Source: Rhizobacter sp.
GTDB taxonomy: Bacteria > Pseudomonadota > Gammaproteobacteria > Burkholderiales > Burkholderiaceae_C
Direction of reading: 5' to 3'
NCBI GenBank assembly: GCA_025350965.1
Contig: JANXWV010000129.1
Coordinates: 1 to 64,000 of the forward strand
Length of the DNA stretch: 64,000 nt
Shown: positions 8,157 through 19,335 of the stretch, piece after piece
Layout: each line of letters starts with the position of its first letter
Position numbering within the stretch: the stretch's first letter is position 1
The notes under the pieces: generated by a model
Database searches by the model: none
What the model was told of the DNA's origin: nothing
What the model saw: the letters and a program-made list of their open reading frames with translations, nothing else
Position numbers and translations under genes: made by a program

Positions 8157-9380
8157 ATGGATTCGCTGACGTTGGTTTGGGATTCGCTGGTCAACCTGCT
8201 GGCCCATGGGCTGGTCGATGCGACCTGGTGGCAAGTCACGCTGTTTACGCTGGTGGTCACGCACATCACCATCTCGGGTGTGACCATTTTCCTGCACCGC
8301 GCCCAGGCGCACCGTGCGCTCGACCTGCACGGCCTGCCGTCGCATTTCTTCCGGTTCTGGCTGTGGTTGACCACGGGCATGGTCACGAAGGAGTTCGTCG
8401 CGGTGCACCGCAAGCACCACGCCAAGTGCGAGACCGAAGAAGACCCGCACAGCCCGCAGACGCGCGGCATCAAGGCCTTGTTGCTGACCGGCGTCGAGCT
8501 GTACCGCACCGAGTCGAAAATTCCCGAAACGATTTCGAAGTACGGCCTGGGCACGCCTGACGACTGGATCGAGCGGAACCTGTACACCCGCTACAGCTGG
8601 CAGGGCGTGGGCGTGATGCTCCTGCTCGACCTGGGCCTGTTCGGTGCCATCGGCGCCACGGTCTGGGCGGTGCAGATGCTCTGGATCCCCATCATGGCCA
8701 CGGGCATCATCAACTGCATCGGACACTGGTGGGGCTACCGCAATTTCGAAGCACCGGACGCATCGCGCAACGTCACGCCGTGGGGCATCCTGATTGGCGG
8801 TGAAGAGTTGCACAACAACCACCACACCTACCCGACGTCAGCGCGCTTCTCGGTGAAGCCGTATGAGTTCGACGTGGGCTGGGCCTACATCCGCGGCATG
8901 GAAATGGTCGGCCTCGCGAAGGTGCGCAAGACCGTGCCGCTGCTCAAGCTCGGCGAAGTCAAGCCGGTGGCCGACGACAAGACCCTCGAGGCCATCATTG
9001 CCAACCGCTACGAGGTCATGGCCAAGTACGCACGCAGCCTGCGCCACGCCAGCCATGCCGAAGTGGTGCGCCTCAAGGGCGAGGGGGCCGCCAGCGCCAG
9101 CAAGTTGGCCGACATGCAATTGGCCAAGCGCTGGTTGCACCGCGACGCAGAGCAGATTCCGGTGGCGCTCAAGGCGCAGGTCGCTTCAGCTGTGCAGCAC
9201 AGCCCGCGCCTCGAGAAGCTGGTGGCCATGCGCGAAGAGCTTCGTTCGCTCTGGACGCGCACCAATGTGTCGGCCGAGCAGCTGGTAGCCGACCTGCAGG
9301 TCTGGTGCAAGAAGGCTGAAGACAGCGGCATCGCCGCACTGCAAGAGTTTTCTTTGAAGCTGCGCGCCGTCCGCGCATAG
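8157..9380 (+). CDS. Membrane fatty acid (acyl-CoA/acyl-lipid delta-9) desaturase
   Basis: A 407-residue di-iron membrane desaturase. The three histidine boxes are HRAQAH (about residue 44), HRKHH (about residue 84) and HNNHH (about residue 221), with hydrophobic segments between them. It should introduce a cis double bond into saturated acyl chains to adjust membrane fluidity. The ATG at 8157 has AAAGGA just upstream. The last 130 or so residues after the catalytic core are charged and helical with no recognised domain. It is followed by a strong intrinsic terminator. Confidence 0.9.
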   Translation: MDSLTLVWDSLVNLLAHGLVDATWWQVTLFTLVVTHITISGVTIFLHRAQAHRALDLHGLPSHFFRFWLWLTTGMVTKEFVAVHRKHHAKCETEEDPHSPQTRGIKALLLTGVELYRTESKIPETISKYGLGTPDDWIERNLYTRYSWQGVGVMLLLDLGLFGAIGATVWAVQMLWIPIMATGIINCIGHWWGYRNFEAPDASRNVTPWGILIGGEELHNNHHTYPTSARFSVKPYEFDVGWAYIRGMEMVGLAKVRKTVPLLKLGEVKPVADDKTLEAIIANRYEVMAKYARSLRHASHAEVVRLKGEGAASASKLADMQLAKRWLHRDAEQIPVALKAQVASAVQHSPRLEKLVAMREELRSLWTRTNVSAEQLVADLQVWCKKAEDSGIAALQEFSLKLRAVRA

Positions 9381-9400
9381 GCAGCAACGCCCCGATGTCA

Positions 9401-9428
9401 AAAAGGGCCGCGCTGCGGCCCTTTTCTG
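9401..9428 (+). terminator. Intrinsic terminator after the desaturase
   Basis: An 11-bp perfect stem AAAAGGGCCGC / GCGGCCCTTTT with a 3-base loop begins 20 bases after the desaturase stop and is followed by CTGTTTCT. The A/T-flanked GC stem makes it usable in either direction. Confidence 0.8.
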
Positions 9429-9471
9429 TTTCTGAGGATCTTCTGTCAAAGATCCTGCATGCTGCGAACGT

Positions 9472-9497
9472 AAAAAAGCCGCCTCGAGGGCGGCTTC
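9472..9497 (-). terminator. Intrinsic terminator of rpmB-rpmG
   Basis: Read on the minus strand, the stem AAGCCGCC / GGCGGCTT with a 5-base loop is followed by a run of six T. It lies 40 bases after the rpmG stop. Confidence 0.85.
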
Positions 9498-9536
9498 TGT
9501 TCGTCCGGCCGTGGCTTTCGCCCGGCTTCGACGCGC

Positions 9537-9704
9537 TTACTTCAGCTTCATTTCCTTGTAGGTCACGTGCTTGCGTGCCTTCGGGTCGAACTTCATCATC
9601 TCCAGCTTTTCCGGAGTGGTCTTCTTGTTCTTGTCGGTCGTGTAGAAATGACCCGTACCAGCGCTGGATTCCAGCTTGATCTTTTCGCGTCCACCTTTTG
9701 CCAT
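9537..9704 (-). CDS. rpmG: 50S ribosomal protein L33
   Basis: A 55-residue L33 beginning [20 protein letters not shown] and ending [12 protein letters not shown], the form without zinc-binding cysteines. It sits in the large ribosomal subunit near the E site. It follows rpmB by 16 bases, the common rpmB-rpmG pair, and is preceded by GAGGAGCTG as ribosome-binding site. Confidence 0.97.
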   Translation of the reverse strand: MAKGGREKIKLESSAGTGHFYTTDKNKKTTPEKLEMMKFDPKARKHVTYKEMKLK

Positions 9705-9720
9705 GATCAGCTCCTCGTGT

Positions 9721-9954
9721 TCAGATTTCGCCGCGCTTGCGCAGGTCGGCCACCACTTGCTCGATGCCGACCTTGTCGATCAGGCGCAACGCCGCGTTCG
9801 AGATGCGCAGGCGCACCCAGCGATTCTCGGTTTCCATCCAGAACCGGCGGTAGTGCAGGTTCGGCAGGAAACGACGCGTGGTTTTGTTGTTGGCGTGGGA
9901 AACATTGTTCCCGACCATCGGGCGCTTACCCGTGACTTGACAGACGCGTGCCAT
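9721..9954 (-). CDS. rpmB: 50S ribosomal protein L28
   Basis: A 77-residue L28 beginning [20 protein letters not shown] and including [18 protein letters not shown]. The start at 9954 gives the family length; an upstream in-frame ATG would add 13 unrelated residues. It is the first gene of the rpmB-rpmG pair. Confidence 0.97.
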   Translation of the reverse strand: MARVCQVTGKRPMVGNNVSHANNKTTRRFLPNLHYRRFWMETENRWVRLRISNAALRLIDKVGIEQVVADLRKRGEI

Positions 9955-10001
9955 GACGCTCCCCCGTAAATTGCTGACCGGGAATTCCGGCAAAGACCAC
10001 G

Positions 10002-10007
10002 ATTATA
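10002..10007 (-). promoter_or_regulatory. Consensus -10 box of the rpmB-rpmG promoter
   Basis: On the minus strand this reads TATAAT, a perfect sigma-70 -10 element, about 48 bases upstream of the rpmB start. The -35 at 17-bp spacing is weak. Confidence 0.6.
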
Positions 10008-10044
10008 GCCCGACAAATGCCGCTGTTCGCCGGCAGTTGACCGG

Positions 10045-11127
<1,083 letters not shown>

Positions 11128-11213
11128 TCAAGCAGCACCCGCAGGCGATCTAGACAAAGCGCATGCGCTGGGCACACCGGGCCGACACCTACGCCACGAA
11201 AGGGCAGTTCCAC

Positions 11214-11882
11214 ATGGCAATGCTTTCCAACCTCGACCTCATCCGGCGCGTGCCGCTGTTTTCGTTGCTGACAAACGATCAGGCGCAGGGCATCGCAGAC
11301 AGCGTGGTGAAACGGCGCTTTCGGCGTGGCGAGATCGTGGTGGAACACAACAAGAAGTCGAACGCCCTGTTCATTCTGTTGACCGGCCGGGCCCGTGTGC
11401 TGACGGCCGATTCGCGCGGGCGTGAAGTCATTCTGGCCGTGCTGCAACCTGGCGACTACGTGGGCGAGATGAGCCTGATCGACAACGAGCCGCATTCCGC
11501 GACCGTGCGGGCCGAAGTGCAGACCGACATGCTGATCCTCGGTCGCGCCGAGTTCGCGCGTTGCCTGCCGGAGAACTCCAGCCTGTCGTACGCCATCATG
11601 CGGGGCCTGGTGCAGCGCCTGCGCAGCGCCGACCGCCAGATCGAATCGCTCGCACTGCTCGACGTGTACGGCCGCGTGGCCCGCACGCTGCTCGACATGG
11701 CCGAGATGGAAGGCGACAAGAAAGTGATCCGCAACAAGGTCTCGCGCCAGGACCTGGCCAAGGTTGTCGGTGCCTCCCGCGAGATGGTCAGCCGCGTCAT
11801 GAAAGACCTGGAAGAGCGCGGCATGATCGAGACGCAAGAGAACGGCTCGGTCGTCATCAAGGAACAGCTCACGCCGAGCTGA
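11214..11882 (+). CDS. Crp/Fnr-family transcription regulator
   Basis: A 222-residue regulator with an N-terminal cyclic-nucleotide-binding fold ([19 protein letters not shown]) and a C-terminal winged helix-turn-helix ([19 protein letters not shown]). The Glu of the phosphate-binding cassette is kept, but the cAMP-contacting Arg of CRP is His here, and there are no FNR-type N-terminal cysteines. The ligand is therefore uncertain. The ATG at 11214 has AAAGGG upstream. Its position before ftsK and opposite trxB may be shared by relatives. Confidence 0.88.
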   Translation: MAMLSNLDLIRRVPLFSLLTNDQAQGIADSVVKRRFRRGEIVVEHNKKSNALFILLTGRARVLTADSRGREVILAVLQPGDYVGEMSLIDNEPHSATVRAEVQTDMLILGRAEFARCLPENSSLSYAIMRGLVQRLRSADRQIESLALLDVYGRVARTLLDMAEMEGDKKVIRNKVSRQDLAKVVGASREMVSRVMKDLEERGMIETQENGSVVIKEQLTPS

Positions 11883-11955
11883 GGAAGCGGCTTCGCGCCC
11901 GGCCTGCGCCGGCGCGCCGGGCACTTTGTGGCTCCCGATAGCCCACAATCGCGGC

Positions 11956-14349
11956 ATGACGTTTCCACTCGGCTCCCTGCGCTCCGACGGTTCGGTTCCG
12001 CTGCCCGCGCACTCTTCCGCGGGCATCTATCAGCGTGACGCGCGTGACACACGTGGGGGGAGCGCGGCGCCGCACCCGAGCCCCGGCTGGCGCACCCAAC
12101 TCGCCCTGTTGACTACCGGCGTGCTGTGGCTGTTGGCGGTGCTGGCGCTGGCCACGCACCATGCGGGCGACCCCGCATTCTCGACCTCTGGCGCCGTCGC
12201 GCTGCCGCTGAACAAGGCTGGCCTGCTCGGGGCGTGGTTCTCCGATGTCGCCTACTTCATCTTCGGCTACTCGGCTTGGTGGGCCGTCGCGGCGGGCTTG
12301 CGTGCCTGGCTCGGCGCGCTGGCCGACGTGCTGCGCAGCGAGCAGCCGGCCGGGCTGGTGATGGGGTCTTCGGCGCGGCCGGCCTGGCTTGGGTGGGTCG
12401 GTCTGGCCTTGCTGCTGTCGGCCAGTGCATCGCTCGAATGGACCCGCCTGTACCAATGGGAAGCGCTGGTCGCGGGCGGCCATGCCGGAGGTGCACTGGG
12501 CTACACGCTCGGAGCGGCGAGCATGAAGCTGCTCGGCTTCGCCGGCTCCGGCGTGCTGTGGATCGCAGCACTCGTGGCGGGCTCGGCGCTCGCGTTGCGC
12601 TTTTCCTGGTTGCGCTGGGCCGAGGGCATTGGCGCGTGGGTCGAGTCGTGGCGCGAACAGCGCGCGCTGCGCACCGAGCGCGCTGAAGACGAGCGCGTCG
12701 GCGAGCAGGCATTGCGCGAGCGCAAGATCGTCGTCGAGGAAGAGCAGCAGCACCACGTCGACCACTTGCCCATCGTGATCGAGGCTGCAGTGATCGACGT
12801 GCCCAAGAGCTCACGCGTCGTCAAGGAGCGCCAAAAGCCGCTCTTCGCCGAATTGGTCGACACCAAGCTCCCCCAGGTCGACCTGCTCGACACCGCACCC
12901 GTGCGCACCGAAAGCGTGACGGCCGAAACACTCGAGATGACCTCAAGGCTGATCGAGAAGAAGTTAAAGGACTTCGGCGTCGAGGTGCGCGTGGTGGCCG
13001 CCTCGCCCGGCCCGGTGATCACGCGCTACGAGATCGAGCCCGCCACCGGCGTGAAAGGCGCGCAGGTGCTGAACCTCGCGAAAGATCTGGCGCGTTCGCT
13101 GAGCCTCGTCAGCATCCGCGTGGTCGAGACGATCCCCGGCAAGACGACCATGGCGCTGGAGCTGCCGAACCCGAAGCGCCAGACCATCAGCCTGTCGGAG
13201 ATTCTGGGTTCGCAGATCTACAACGACGCGTCGTCGCAGCTCACCATGGGCCTCGGCAAGGACATCGTCGGCAACCCGGTGGTCGCCGACCTGCAGAAGA
13301 TGCCGCACTGCCTGGTGGCGGGCACCACCGGATCGGGCAAGTCGGTGGGTATCAACGCGATGATCCTGAGCCTGCTCTACAAGGCCGAGGCGCGCGATGT
13401 GCGGCTCATTCTCATCGACCCGAAGATGCTCGAGATGAGCGTCTACGAAGGCATACCGCACCTGCTGTGCCCAGTCGTCACCGACATGAAGCAGGCCGCC
13501 AACGCGCTGAACTGGGGCGTGGGCGAAATGGAGCGCCGCTACAAGTTGATGAGCAAGATGGGCGTGCGCGGCCTGGCCAGCTACAACAAGAAGCTCGACG
13601 AGGCGAAGGAGCGCGGTGAGCTGATCCCGAACCCGTTCAGCCTGACGCCCGAAGCGCCCGAGCCGCTGGAACGGCTGCCCTTCATCGTGATCGTGATCGA
13701 TGAATTGGCCGACTTGATGATGGTCGTCGGCAAGAAGATCGAAGAACTGATCGCCCGCCTCGCGCAGAAGGCGCGCGCCTGCGGCATTCACCTGATCCTG
13801 GCAACCCAGCGGCCGAGCGTTGACGTGATCACCGGGCTCATCAAGGCGAACATCCCGACGCGCCTCTCGTTCCAGGTCAGCAGCAAGATCGACAGCCGCA
13901 CCATCCTCGACCAGATGGGCGCCGAGGCCCTGCTCGGCATGGGCGACATGCTCTACATGCCGTCGGGCACGGGCTTGCCGATCCGCGTGCACGGGGCCTT
14001 CGTGAGCGACGATGAAGTGCACCGCGTCGTCAGCTACCTGAAGAGCCAGGGCGACCCGAACTACATCGAGGGCATTCTCGAAGGCGGCACGCTCGACGGC
14101 GAAAGCGGCGACGTGCTCAGCAGCGAAGGCGGTGTGATGGGCGGCGGTGAAAGCGACGCGATGTACGACCAGGCAGTTGCCATCGTGCTGCAGCACAAGC
14201 GCGCGTCGATCTCGCTGGTTCAGCGCCACTTGCGCATTGGTTACAACCGCGCTGCCCGGCTGCTGGAACAAATGGAGAAATCGGGCCTCGTATCGAGCAT
14301 GTCCACCAACGGCAACCGCGACCTGATGGTCCCGAGCCGCTCTGAATGA
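11956..14349 (+). CDS. ftsK: DNA translocase FtsK
   Basis: A 797-residue FtsK/SpoIIIE translocase that pumps chromosome termini through the division septum and activates XerCD. The N-terminal 210 residues hold about four membrane helices. A short linker follows, and the motor has Walker [15 protein letters not shown] and Walker [15 protein letters not shown]. The C-terminal winged-helix gamma domain (about the last 65 residues, ending RDLMVPSR) recognises KOPS sites. The linker is much shorter than in E. coli FtsK. The stop overlaps the lolA start. Confidence 0.95.
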   Translation: MTFPLGSLRSDGSVPLPAHSSAGIYQRDARDTRGGSAAPHPSPGWRTQLALLTTGVLWLLAVLALATHHAGDPAFSTSGAVALPLNKAGLLGAWFSDVAYFIFGYSAWWAVAAGLRAWLGALADVLRSEQPAGLVMGSSARPAWLGWVGLALLLSASASLEWTRLYQWEALVAGGHAGGALGYTLGAASMKLLGFAGSGVLWIAALVAGSALALRFSWLRWAEGIGAWVESWREQRALRTERAEDERVGEQALRERKIVVEEEQQHHVDHLPIVIEAAVIDVPKSSRVVKERQKPLFAELVDTKLPQVDLLDTAPVRTESVTAETLEMTSRLIEKKLKDFGVEVRVVAASPGPVITRYEIEPATGVKGAQVLNLAKDLARSLSLVSIRVVETIPGKTTMALELPNPKRQTISLSEILGSQIYNDASSQLTMGLGKDIVGNPVVADLQKMPHCLVAGTTGSGKSVGINAMILSLLYKAEARDVRLILIDPKMLEMSVYEGIPHLLCPVVTDMKQAANALNWGVGEMERRYKLMSKMGVRGLASYNKKLDEAKERGELIPNPFSLTPEAPEPLERLPFIVIVIDELADLMMVVGKKIEELIARLAQKARACGIHLILATQRPSVDVITGLIKANIPTRLSFQVSSKIDSRTILDQMGAEALLGMGDMLYMPSGTGLPIRVHGAFVSDDEVHRVVSYLKSQGDPNYIEGILEGGTLDGESGDVLSSEGGVMGGGESDAMYDQAVAIVLQHKRASISLVQRHLRIGYNRAARLLEQMEKSGLVSSMSTNGNRDLMVPSRSE

Positions 14350-14963
14350 AGAAGACCCTCGTTTCGTTGCTTTCGTTGTGCCTGATGACCGCCAGCGTTG
14401 CAGCCCGCGCCGATGCGGTCGACACGCTGCGCGAGTTCATCCGCGACGTGAAGACCGGCCGCGCCCAGTTCACGCAGACAGTCACCTCACCCGACGGCGC
14501 AAAGAAGAAGTCGTCGAGCGGCACGTTCGAGTTCGCGCGGCCGAACCGCTTCCGCTTTGCGTACGCCAAGCCGTTCGAGCAACTGATCGTTGGCGATGGG
14601 CAGAAAGTCTGGATCTATGACGCCGACCTGAATCAGGCCAGTTCGCGCAAGTTCTCCTCGGCTCTCGGCGCCACGCCCGCTGCGCTGCTGACCGGCGGTG
14701 CTCTCGACAAGGACTTCGACCTCGCGGCGCTGCCCATGAAGGACGGCCTCGACTGGGCCCAGGCCACCCCGAAGAGACAAGACGGCGCGTTCAAGTCGGT
14801 GGCACTCGGCTTCAAGGGCAAGGACCTGGCGGTGCTCGACATTCACGACGCGTTCGGCCAGCACTCCGTGCTCAACTTCAGCCAGCTCGCGACTGGCATC
14901 AACTTCGCGCCGGACGCCTTCCGCTTCACGCCGCCGGCCGGCGCCGACGTGATCGAGCAGTAG
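14346..14963 (+). CDS. lolA: Outer-membrane lipoprotein carrier protein LolA
   Basis: A 205-residue periplasmic chaperone that carries lipoproteins from LolCDE to LolB. A signal peptide ([21 protein letters not shown]) is followed by [19 protein letters not shown] and [19 protein letters not shown], the usual LolA blocks with aromatic and Arg residues lining the cavity. It overlaps ftsK by 4 bases (ATGA), the common ftsK-lolA arrangement. It is distinct from the LolA-like protein of the pigment cluster. Confidence 0.94.
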   Translation: MKKTLVSLLSLCLMTASVAARADAVDTLREFIRDVKTGRAQFTQTVTSPDGAKKKSSSGTFEFARPNRFRFAYAKPFEQLIVGDGQKVWIYDADLNQASSRKFSSALGATPAALLTGGALDKDFDLAALPMKDGLDWAQATPKRQDGAFKSVALGFKGKDLAVLDIHDAFGQHSVLNFSQLATGINFAPDAFRFTPPAGADVIEQ

Positions 14964-15005
14964 CGTGCGCCGCGGCGGCTCGGTGGCTCGGTTCTACGCG
15001 GCGCT

Positions 15006-16829
15006 TCAATTCGCCGCGCTGCGCTCGGCGATCCAGTCGTCGATCACACGCTCCAGCAGCACCAGCGGCAGCGCGCCGTGCGTCAGCACCTGGTTGTGGA
15101 ACTGGGCCAGGTCGAACTTGGCGCCCAGTGATGCGCGTGCCTTCTCGCGCAACGAAAGAATCTTGAGCATGCCGACCTTGTACGCCAGCGCCTGGCCCGG
15201 GTCCACGATGTAGCGCTCGATCTCGGTCACGACCGAGGGCTCGTCGAACCCGGTCTTGTCGATCATGTAGGCCACGGCCTGCTCGCGAGTCCAGTGCTTC
15301 GCATGGATGCCGGTGTCCACCACCAGCCGTGCCGCGCGGAACATCTCGTCGCGCAGCCGGCCGAGGTTGTCGAGCGGGTCGCGCTCGAAGCCCAGCTCGA
15401 ACGCGAGGCGCTCCGCATACAGCGCCCACCCTTCGATGTAGGCGGTGAACGGGATGATCTTGCGGAAGAACGGCACGCCTTCCAACTGCTGCGCAACTGT
15501 GACCTGGAAGTGGTGGCCCGGTATGCCCTCGTGGTAGGCCAGCGTGCGCATCGCGTACTTGGCGATCAGGTTGGTGTCGCGCAAGTTCACGTAGAACACG
15601 CCAGGGCGCGTGCCGTCGATCGAGCCGTCCTGGTAGTACGCCTCGGGCGCACCTTGCTCGCTGAACGCCGGCACGCGCCGCACCTCGACACCGAGCTTCG
15701 GCCGCACGTCGAATGCCGCGCCGAGCCCGGCGTTCACCTCGTCGAGGATGGCCTGGAAGCGCGCCAGCATGGCCTGCCGCCCATCGTCGGTGTTCGGGAA
15801 CAGTTGCGCCGGCTCGTGCGCCAGCGCCAGCAGCCGCGCGCCCACGCTGCCAACGCTTCGCCCCTGCGCCTTCAGGATCGCGTCGATCTCCGCGCCCACG
15901 CGTTCCACTTCGGCCAGGCCCAACGCATGCACCTGCCCAGGCGTGAGGTCGGTGGTCGTGTGGCTGCGCACGCACCAGGCGTAGTAGGTGTCGCCGTCGG
16001 GCAGGTGCCAGGCGCCGTCGTTGCCCTGCGCCTTCGGCGCAAGCGCAGTCATGTGGTCGATCAGCCTGCGGTAGGCGGGGATCACGCTTCGGTTGATCGC
16101 GGCTTCGGCCTGCAGCAGCAGGCCGTCGCGCGCGGCGGCGTCCAGCGCGCCGGGCGCCAGCTTCTCCAGCTTGTGCTTCAGGTCGAGGTAGAGCATGTTG
16201 TCGCGGGCGGGTTGAGCGACGAACACCTGCATCTGCGCAAGCGCCTTGTCGACCGCGAAGCGCGGCGGCACGAAGCCCCGGCCTTCGCGCAGCGCCATGT
16301 TCGCCAGGGTCTGGTCGAACTTGCGCGGGAAGGCATTCAGGCGGGCCACGTAGTCGCGCGCGTCGCTGGCGCTGTTGACCTGGTGAACCTGCACCATCAG
16401 GTTCGGCAAGTCGGTGTGGATGCCGCCGAGCTGCGTGACCGGAAAGCCTGCCAGGCGCCAGGTGTCGCCTTCGGTCTCCGACCGCAGGAAGTACTCGAGC
16501 GTGTCGTAGGACAGGCGCCCCTCACGATCAAGCGTGTTGCGGTCGTAGCGGTGCAGTGTCGCCAGGTTGTCCGCCACCGACGCGGCGTCATGTTCGTCCT
16601 GGGCGGGCGATGCATCGTCGAGCGTCGCGCTGTAGAAATCGGCCCAGGCGGGCAGGGCGCGCAGGGCACTCAGCATTTGCGGCCGTTCCAGCGCGAACTT
16701 CGCGAACATTCGCGCGTAGAACGCATCGATCACGATCGGCTTGAAGTACCACACGTTGACGAACAGCGCGGTCGCAATCACCAGCACGAGCAACAGTGTG
16801 ACCGCCAGCCACTTGATGATTCTTCGCAT
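15006..16829 (-). CDS. DUF885 family membrane-anchored putative metallopeptidase
   Basis: A 607-residue DUF885 protein. One N-terminal membrane helix (IIKWLAVTLLLVLVIATALF) suggests anchoring with a periplasmic body. The motif LAYHEGIPGHHFQVTVAQQL gives the HExxxHH-type metal site expected of the family, which has been compared with zinc peptidases. No substrate is known. The ATG at 16829 directly precedes the membrane helix. It is divergent from rarA across 68 bases. Confidence 0.88.
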   Translation of the reverse strand: MRRIIKWLAVTLLLVLVIATALFVNVWYFKPIVIDAFYARMFAKFALERPQMLSALRALPAWADFYSATLDDASPAQDEHDAASVADNLATLHRYDRNTLDREGRLSYDTLEYFLRSETEGDTWRLAGFPVTQLGGIHTDLPNLMVQVHQVNSASDARDYVARLNAFPRKFDQTLANMALREGRGFVPPRFAVDKALAQMQVFVAQPARDNMLYLDLKHKLEKLAPGALDAAARDGLLLQAEAAINRSVIPAYRRLIDHMTALAPKAQGNDGAWHLPDGDTYYAWCVRSHTTTDLTPGQVHALGLAEVERVGAEIDAILKAQGRSVGSVGARLLALAHEPAQLFPNTDDGRQAMLARFQAILDEVNAGLGAAFDVRPKLGVEVRRVPAFSEQGAPEAYYQDGSIDGTRPGVFYVNLRDTNLIAKYAMRTLAYHEGIPGHHFQVTVAQQLEGVPFFRKIIPFTAYIEGWALYAERLAFELGFERDPLDNLGRLRDEMFRAARLVVDTGIHAKHWTREQAVAYMIDKTGFDEPSVVTEIERYIVDPGQALAYKVGMLKILSLREKARASLGAKFDLAQFHNQVLTHGALPLVLLERVIDDWIAERSAAN

Positions 16830-16897
16830 GGTCGGACTCGGGCCGAAGCAGAGCACCCGACTCTAGCAGCGTGCCCTGCGCTGCCACAATCGAAGCC

Positions 16898-18220
16898 ATG
16901 CCATCGCAGCCCGGCCTACTCGACAGCGCACTTTCGCCACAAGTGTCGCAAGCCCCGCTCGCGGAGCGCTTGCGCCCGAAGACGCTCGATGAAGTGATCG
17001 GTCAGCAGCACCTTCTCGGGGCGGGCAAACCGCTGCGCGTGGCGTTCGATTCCGGCCGGCTCCACTCGATGATCCTGTGGGGTCCACCGGGCACCGGCAA
17101 GACCACACTCGCGCGCCTGATGGCCGACGCGTTCGATGCCCAGTTCATCGCCATCTCGGCCGTGCTCGGGGGTGTGAAAGACATCCGTGAAGCGGTCGAG
17201 CGTGCCCAGTCGGTGCTGTCGCAAGGCCGGCGCACGGTGCTGTTTGTCGACGAAGTTCACCGCTTCAACAAGTCGCAGCAGGATGCGTTCCTGCCGCACG
17301 TCGAATCGGGCCTGTTCACCTTCATCGGCGCGACTACCGAGAACCCGTCGTTCGAGGTCAACTCGGCCCTGCTGTCGCGTGCCACGGTGCATGTGCTGAA
17401 GTCGATGGCCGCTGCCGATCAGGCCGAGCTGCTGGTGCGTGCGCGGGGCGTGCTGCACGCGCCCGCGCTGACCGACGCGGCCCGCGACAGGCTGATCGCC
17501 TATGCCGACGGCGACGCACGCCGGCTGCTCAACACCTACGAGAACCTCGCGGGAATGGCCGGCGCTGCAAGCACCATCGACGAGCCGTTGCTGGAGCAAT
17601 CGCTCGGCGAGCAGCTGCGCCGCTACGACAAGGGCGGCGACCAGTTCTACGACACCATCTCGGCGCTGCAGAAGGCGGTGCGCGGCAGCGACCCCGACGC
17701 TGCGCTGTACTGGTTCGTGCGCATGCTCGACGGCGGCGTGGACCCGCGCTATGCCGTGCGCCGCCTCGTGCGCATGGCCAGCGAAGACATCGGCCTGGCC
17801 GACCCGCGTGCCCTGCGCCTGACGCTCGACGCCGCCGAAACCTATGAGCGCCTGGGCACGCCCGAGGGCGAACTCGCGCTGGCGCAGGCGGTGGTCTACC
17901 TGGCCGTGGCGCCGAAAAGCAATGCGGTTTACGCAGCGTACAACGCGGCCCGCGCCTTCGTCCGCCAGGACGGCACGCGCGCGGTGCCCATGCACCTGCG
18001 CAATGCCCCCACGGCCTTGATGAAGGGCTTGGGCCATGGCCAGGGCTACCGTTACGCGCACGACGAGGCCGGCGGCTTCGCGGCCGGCGAGCGCTACTGG
18101 CCCGACGACGTGGCCCCTCAAACGTTCTACAAGCCGGTCGATCGTGGGTTGGAAATCCGCATCGGCGAGAAGCTGCAATCGCTGCGGGAACGCAACGACG
18201 ACGCCGAGCGGAAGCGCTGA
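16898..18220 (+). CDS. rarA: Replication-associated recombination protein A (MgsA/RarA)
   Basis: A 440-residue AAA+ ATPase related to clamp-loader subunits, acting at stalled replication forks. It has [20 protein letters not shown] at the start, Walker [14 protein letters not shown], Walker [16 protein letters not shown] and sensor 1 [18 protein letters not shown]. The C-terminal tetramerisation region is complete ([20 protein letters not shown]). Its usual neighbour lolA is one gene away, separated by the DUF885 gene. Confidence 0.95.
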   Translation: MPSQPGLLDSALSPQVSQAPLAERLRPKTLDEVIGQQHLLGAGKPLRVAFDSGRLHSMILWGPPGTGKTTLARLMADAFDAQFIAISAVLGGVKDIREAVERAQSVLSQGRRTVLFVDEVHRFNKSQQDAFLPHVESGLFTFIGATTENPSFEVNSALLSRATVHVLKSMAAADQAELLVRARGVLHAPALTDAARDRLIAYADGDARRLLNTYENLAGMAGAASTIDEPLLEQSLGEQLRRYDKGGDQFYDTISALQKAVRGSDPDAALYWFVRMLDGGVDPRYAVRRLVRMASEDIGLADPRALRLTLDAAETYERLGTPEGELALAQAVVYLAVAPKSNAVYAAYNAARAFVRQDGTRAVPMHLRNAPTALMKGLGHGQGYRYAHDEAGGFAAGERYWPDDVAPQTFYKPVDRGLEIRIGEKLQSLRERNDDAERKR

Positions 18221-18297
18221 GCCGACGCGCTGCCTGACAGCAAACCCGGCACTTGTCATCCGGGAAGTCAGAGCCGGGGGCGCCTCGCCGTGCTCCA

Positions 18298-18303
18298 TAG
18301 AAT
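18298..18303 (+). promoter_or_regulatory. Candidate -10 box upstream of livH
   Basis: TAGAAT lies 90 bases upstream of livH in the 172-bp gap after rarA. A 10-bp direct repeat GGCGGTGGCC follows it. No good -35 is seen. Confidence 0.3.
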
Positions 18304-18392
18304 CCAGCCGCGCAGAAGGCGGTGGCCAGAAGAGACGGCGGTGGCCGGAAAATTGCTACCGCCAGTGCGACGTCAACGAGGAGCTTCGACGA

Positions 18393-19316
18393 ATGGATAC
18401 CTTCATCCAGCAGATCATCAACGGGCTGGTGCTGGGCAGCGTCTACGCGCTGGTCGCACTGGGCTACACGATGGTCTACGGCATCATCAACCTCATCAAC
18501 TTCGCGCACGGCGAGGTGCTGATGGTGGGCGCGCTCACGAGCTGGACGGTCGTGACCGTGCTGGCGGGCAGCGGGCTGCCGGGCTGGGTGCTGTTGCTGA
18601 TCGGGCTGCTGGCCGCCGTGGTGGTCTGCTGCGTGCTCAACTACAGCATCGAGAAAATCGCCTACCGGCCGCTGCGCAACGCCCCGCGCCTGGCGCCGCT
18701 GATCACGGCGATGGGCATGAGCCTGCTGCTGCAGACGCTCGCCATGATCATCTGGAAGCCGAACTACAAGTCGTTTCCGATCCTGCTGCCGAGCGAGCCG
18801 TACAACATCGGCGGCGCCGTCATCAACAACGTGCAGATCATGATCCTCGTGGTCACGGCCATCACGCTCAGCGGCCTGATGTACCTGGTCAACAAGACCA
18901 AGCTCGGCCGCGCGATGCGTGCCACCGCCGAAAACCCGCGCGTCGCCGGGCTGATGGGCGTCAAGCCCGATGACGTGATCTCGGCCACCTTCATCATCGG
19001 CGCGGCACTCGCGGCACTCGCCGGCGTGATGTACGCGGCGAACTACGGCTCGGTGCAGCACACCATGGGCTTCCTGCCCGGCCTGAAGGCCTTCACGGCG
19101 GCGGTGTTCGGCGGCATCGGCAACCTGGCCGGCGCCATGCTGGGCGGCGTGTTGCTGGGGCTGATCGAATCGCTCGGCGCCGGCTACATCGGCGCCATCA
19201 CGGGCGGTGTGCTGGGCAGCAACTACCAGGACATCTTCGCCTTCATCGTGCTCATTCTCGTGCTGACGCTGCGCCCGCAGGGCCTGCTCGGCGAGCGTGT
19301 GGCGGACCGCGCCTGA
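18393..19316 (+). CDS. livH: Branched-chain amino acid ABC transporter permease LivH
   Basis: A 307-residue permease with about eight membrane helices. The start MDTFIQQIINGLVLGSVYAL and the block YGIINLINFAHGEVLMVGA are typical of LivH. AGGAG lies just upstream of the ATG. It forms the channel with LivM, energised by LivG and LivF, for uptake of Leu/Ile/Val or related amino acids or amides. The four genes are spaced 12-19 bases apart. Confidence 0.94.
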   Translation: MDTFIQQIINGLVLGSVYALVALGYTMVYGIINLINFAHGEVLMVGALTSWTVVTVLAGSGLPGWVLLLIGLLAAVVVCCVLNYSIEKIAYRPLRNAPRLAPLITAMGMSLLLQTLAMIIWKPNYKSFPILLPSEPYNIGGAVINNVQIMILVVTAITLSGLMYLVNKTKLGRAMRATAENPRVAGLMGVKPDDVISATFIIGAALAALAGVMYAANYGSVQHTMGFLPGLKAFTAAVFGGIGNLAGAMLGGVLLGLIESLGAGYIGAITGGVLGSNYQDIFAFIVLILVLTLRPQGLLGERVADRA

Positions 19317-19335
19317 GCACCCGACGGAGCACGAC

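Noticed and set aside
9436-9455. Hairpin GGATCTT / AAGATCC between two terminators
   Set aside because: A 7-bp stem without a T-run; it may only be part of the transcription-stop region, so no separate feature is claimed.
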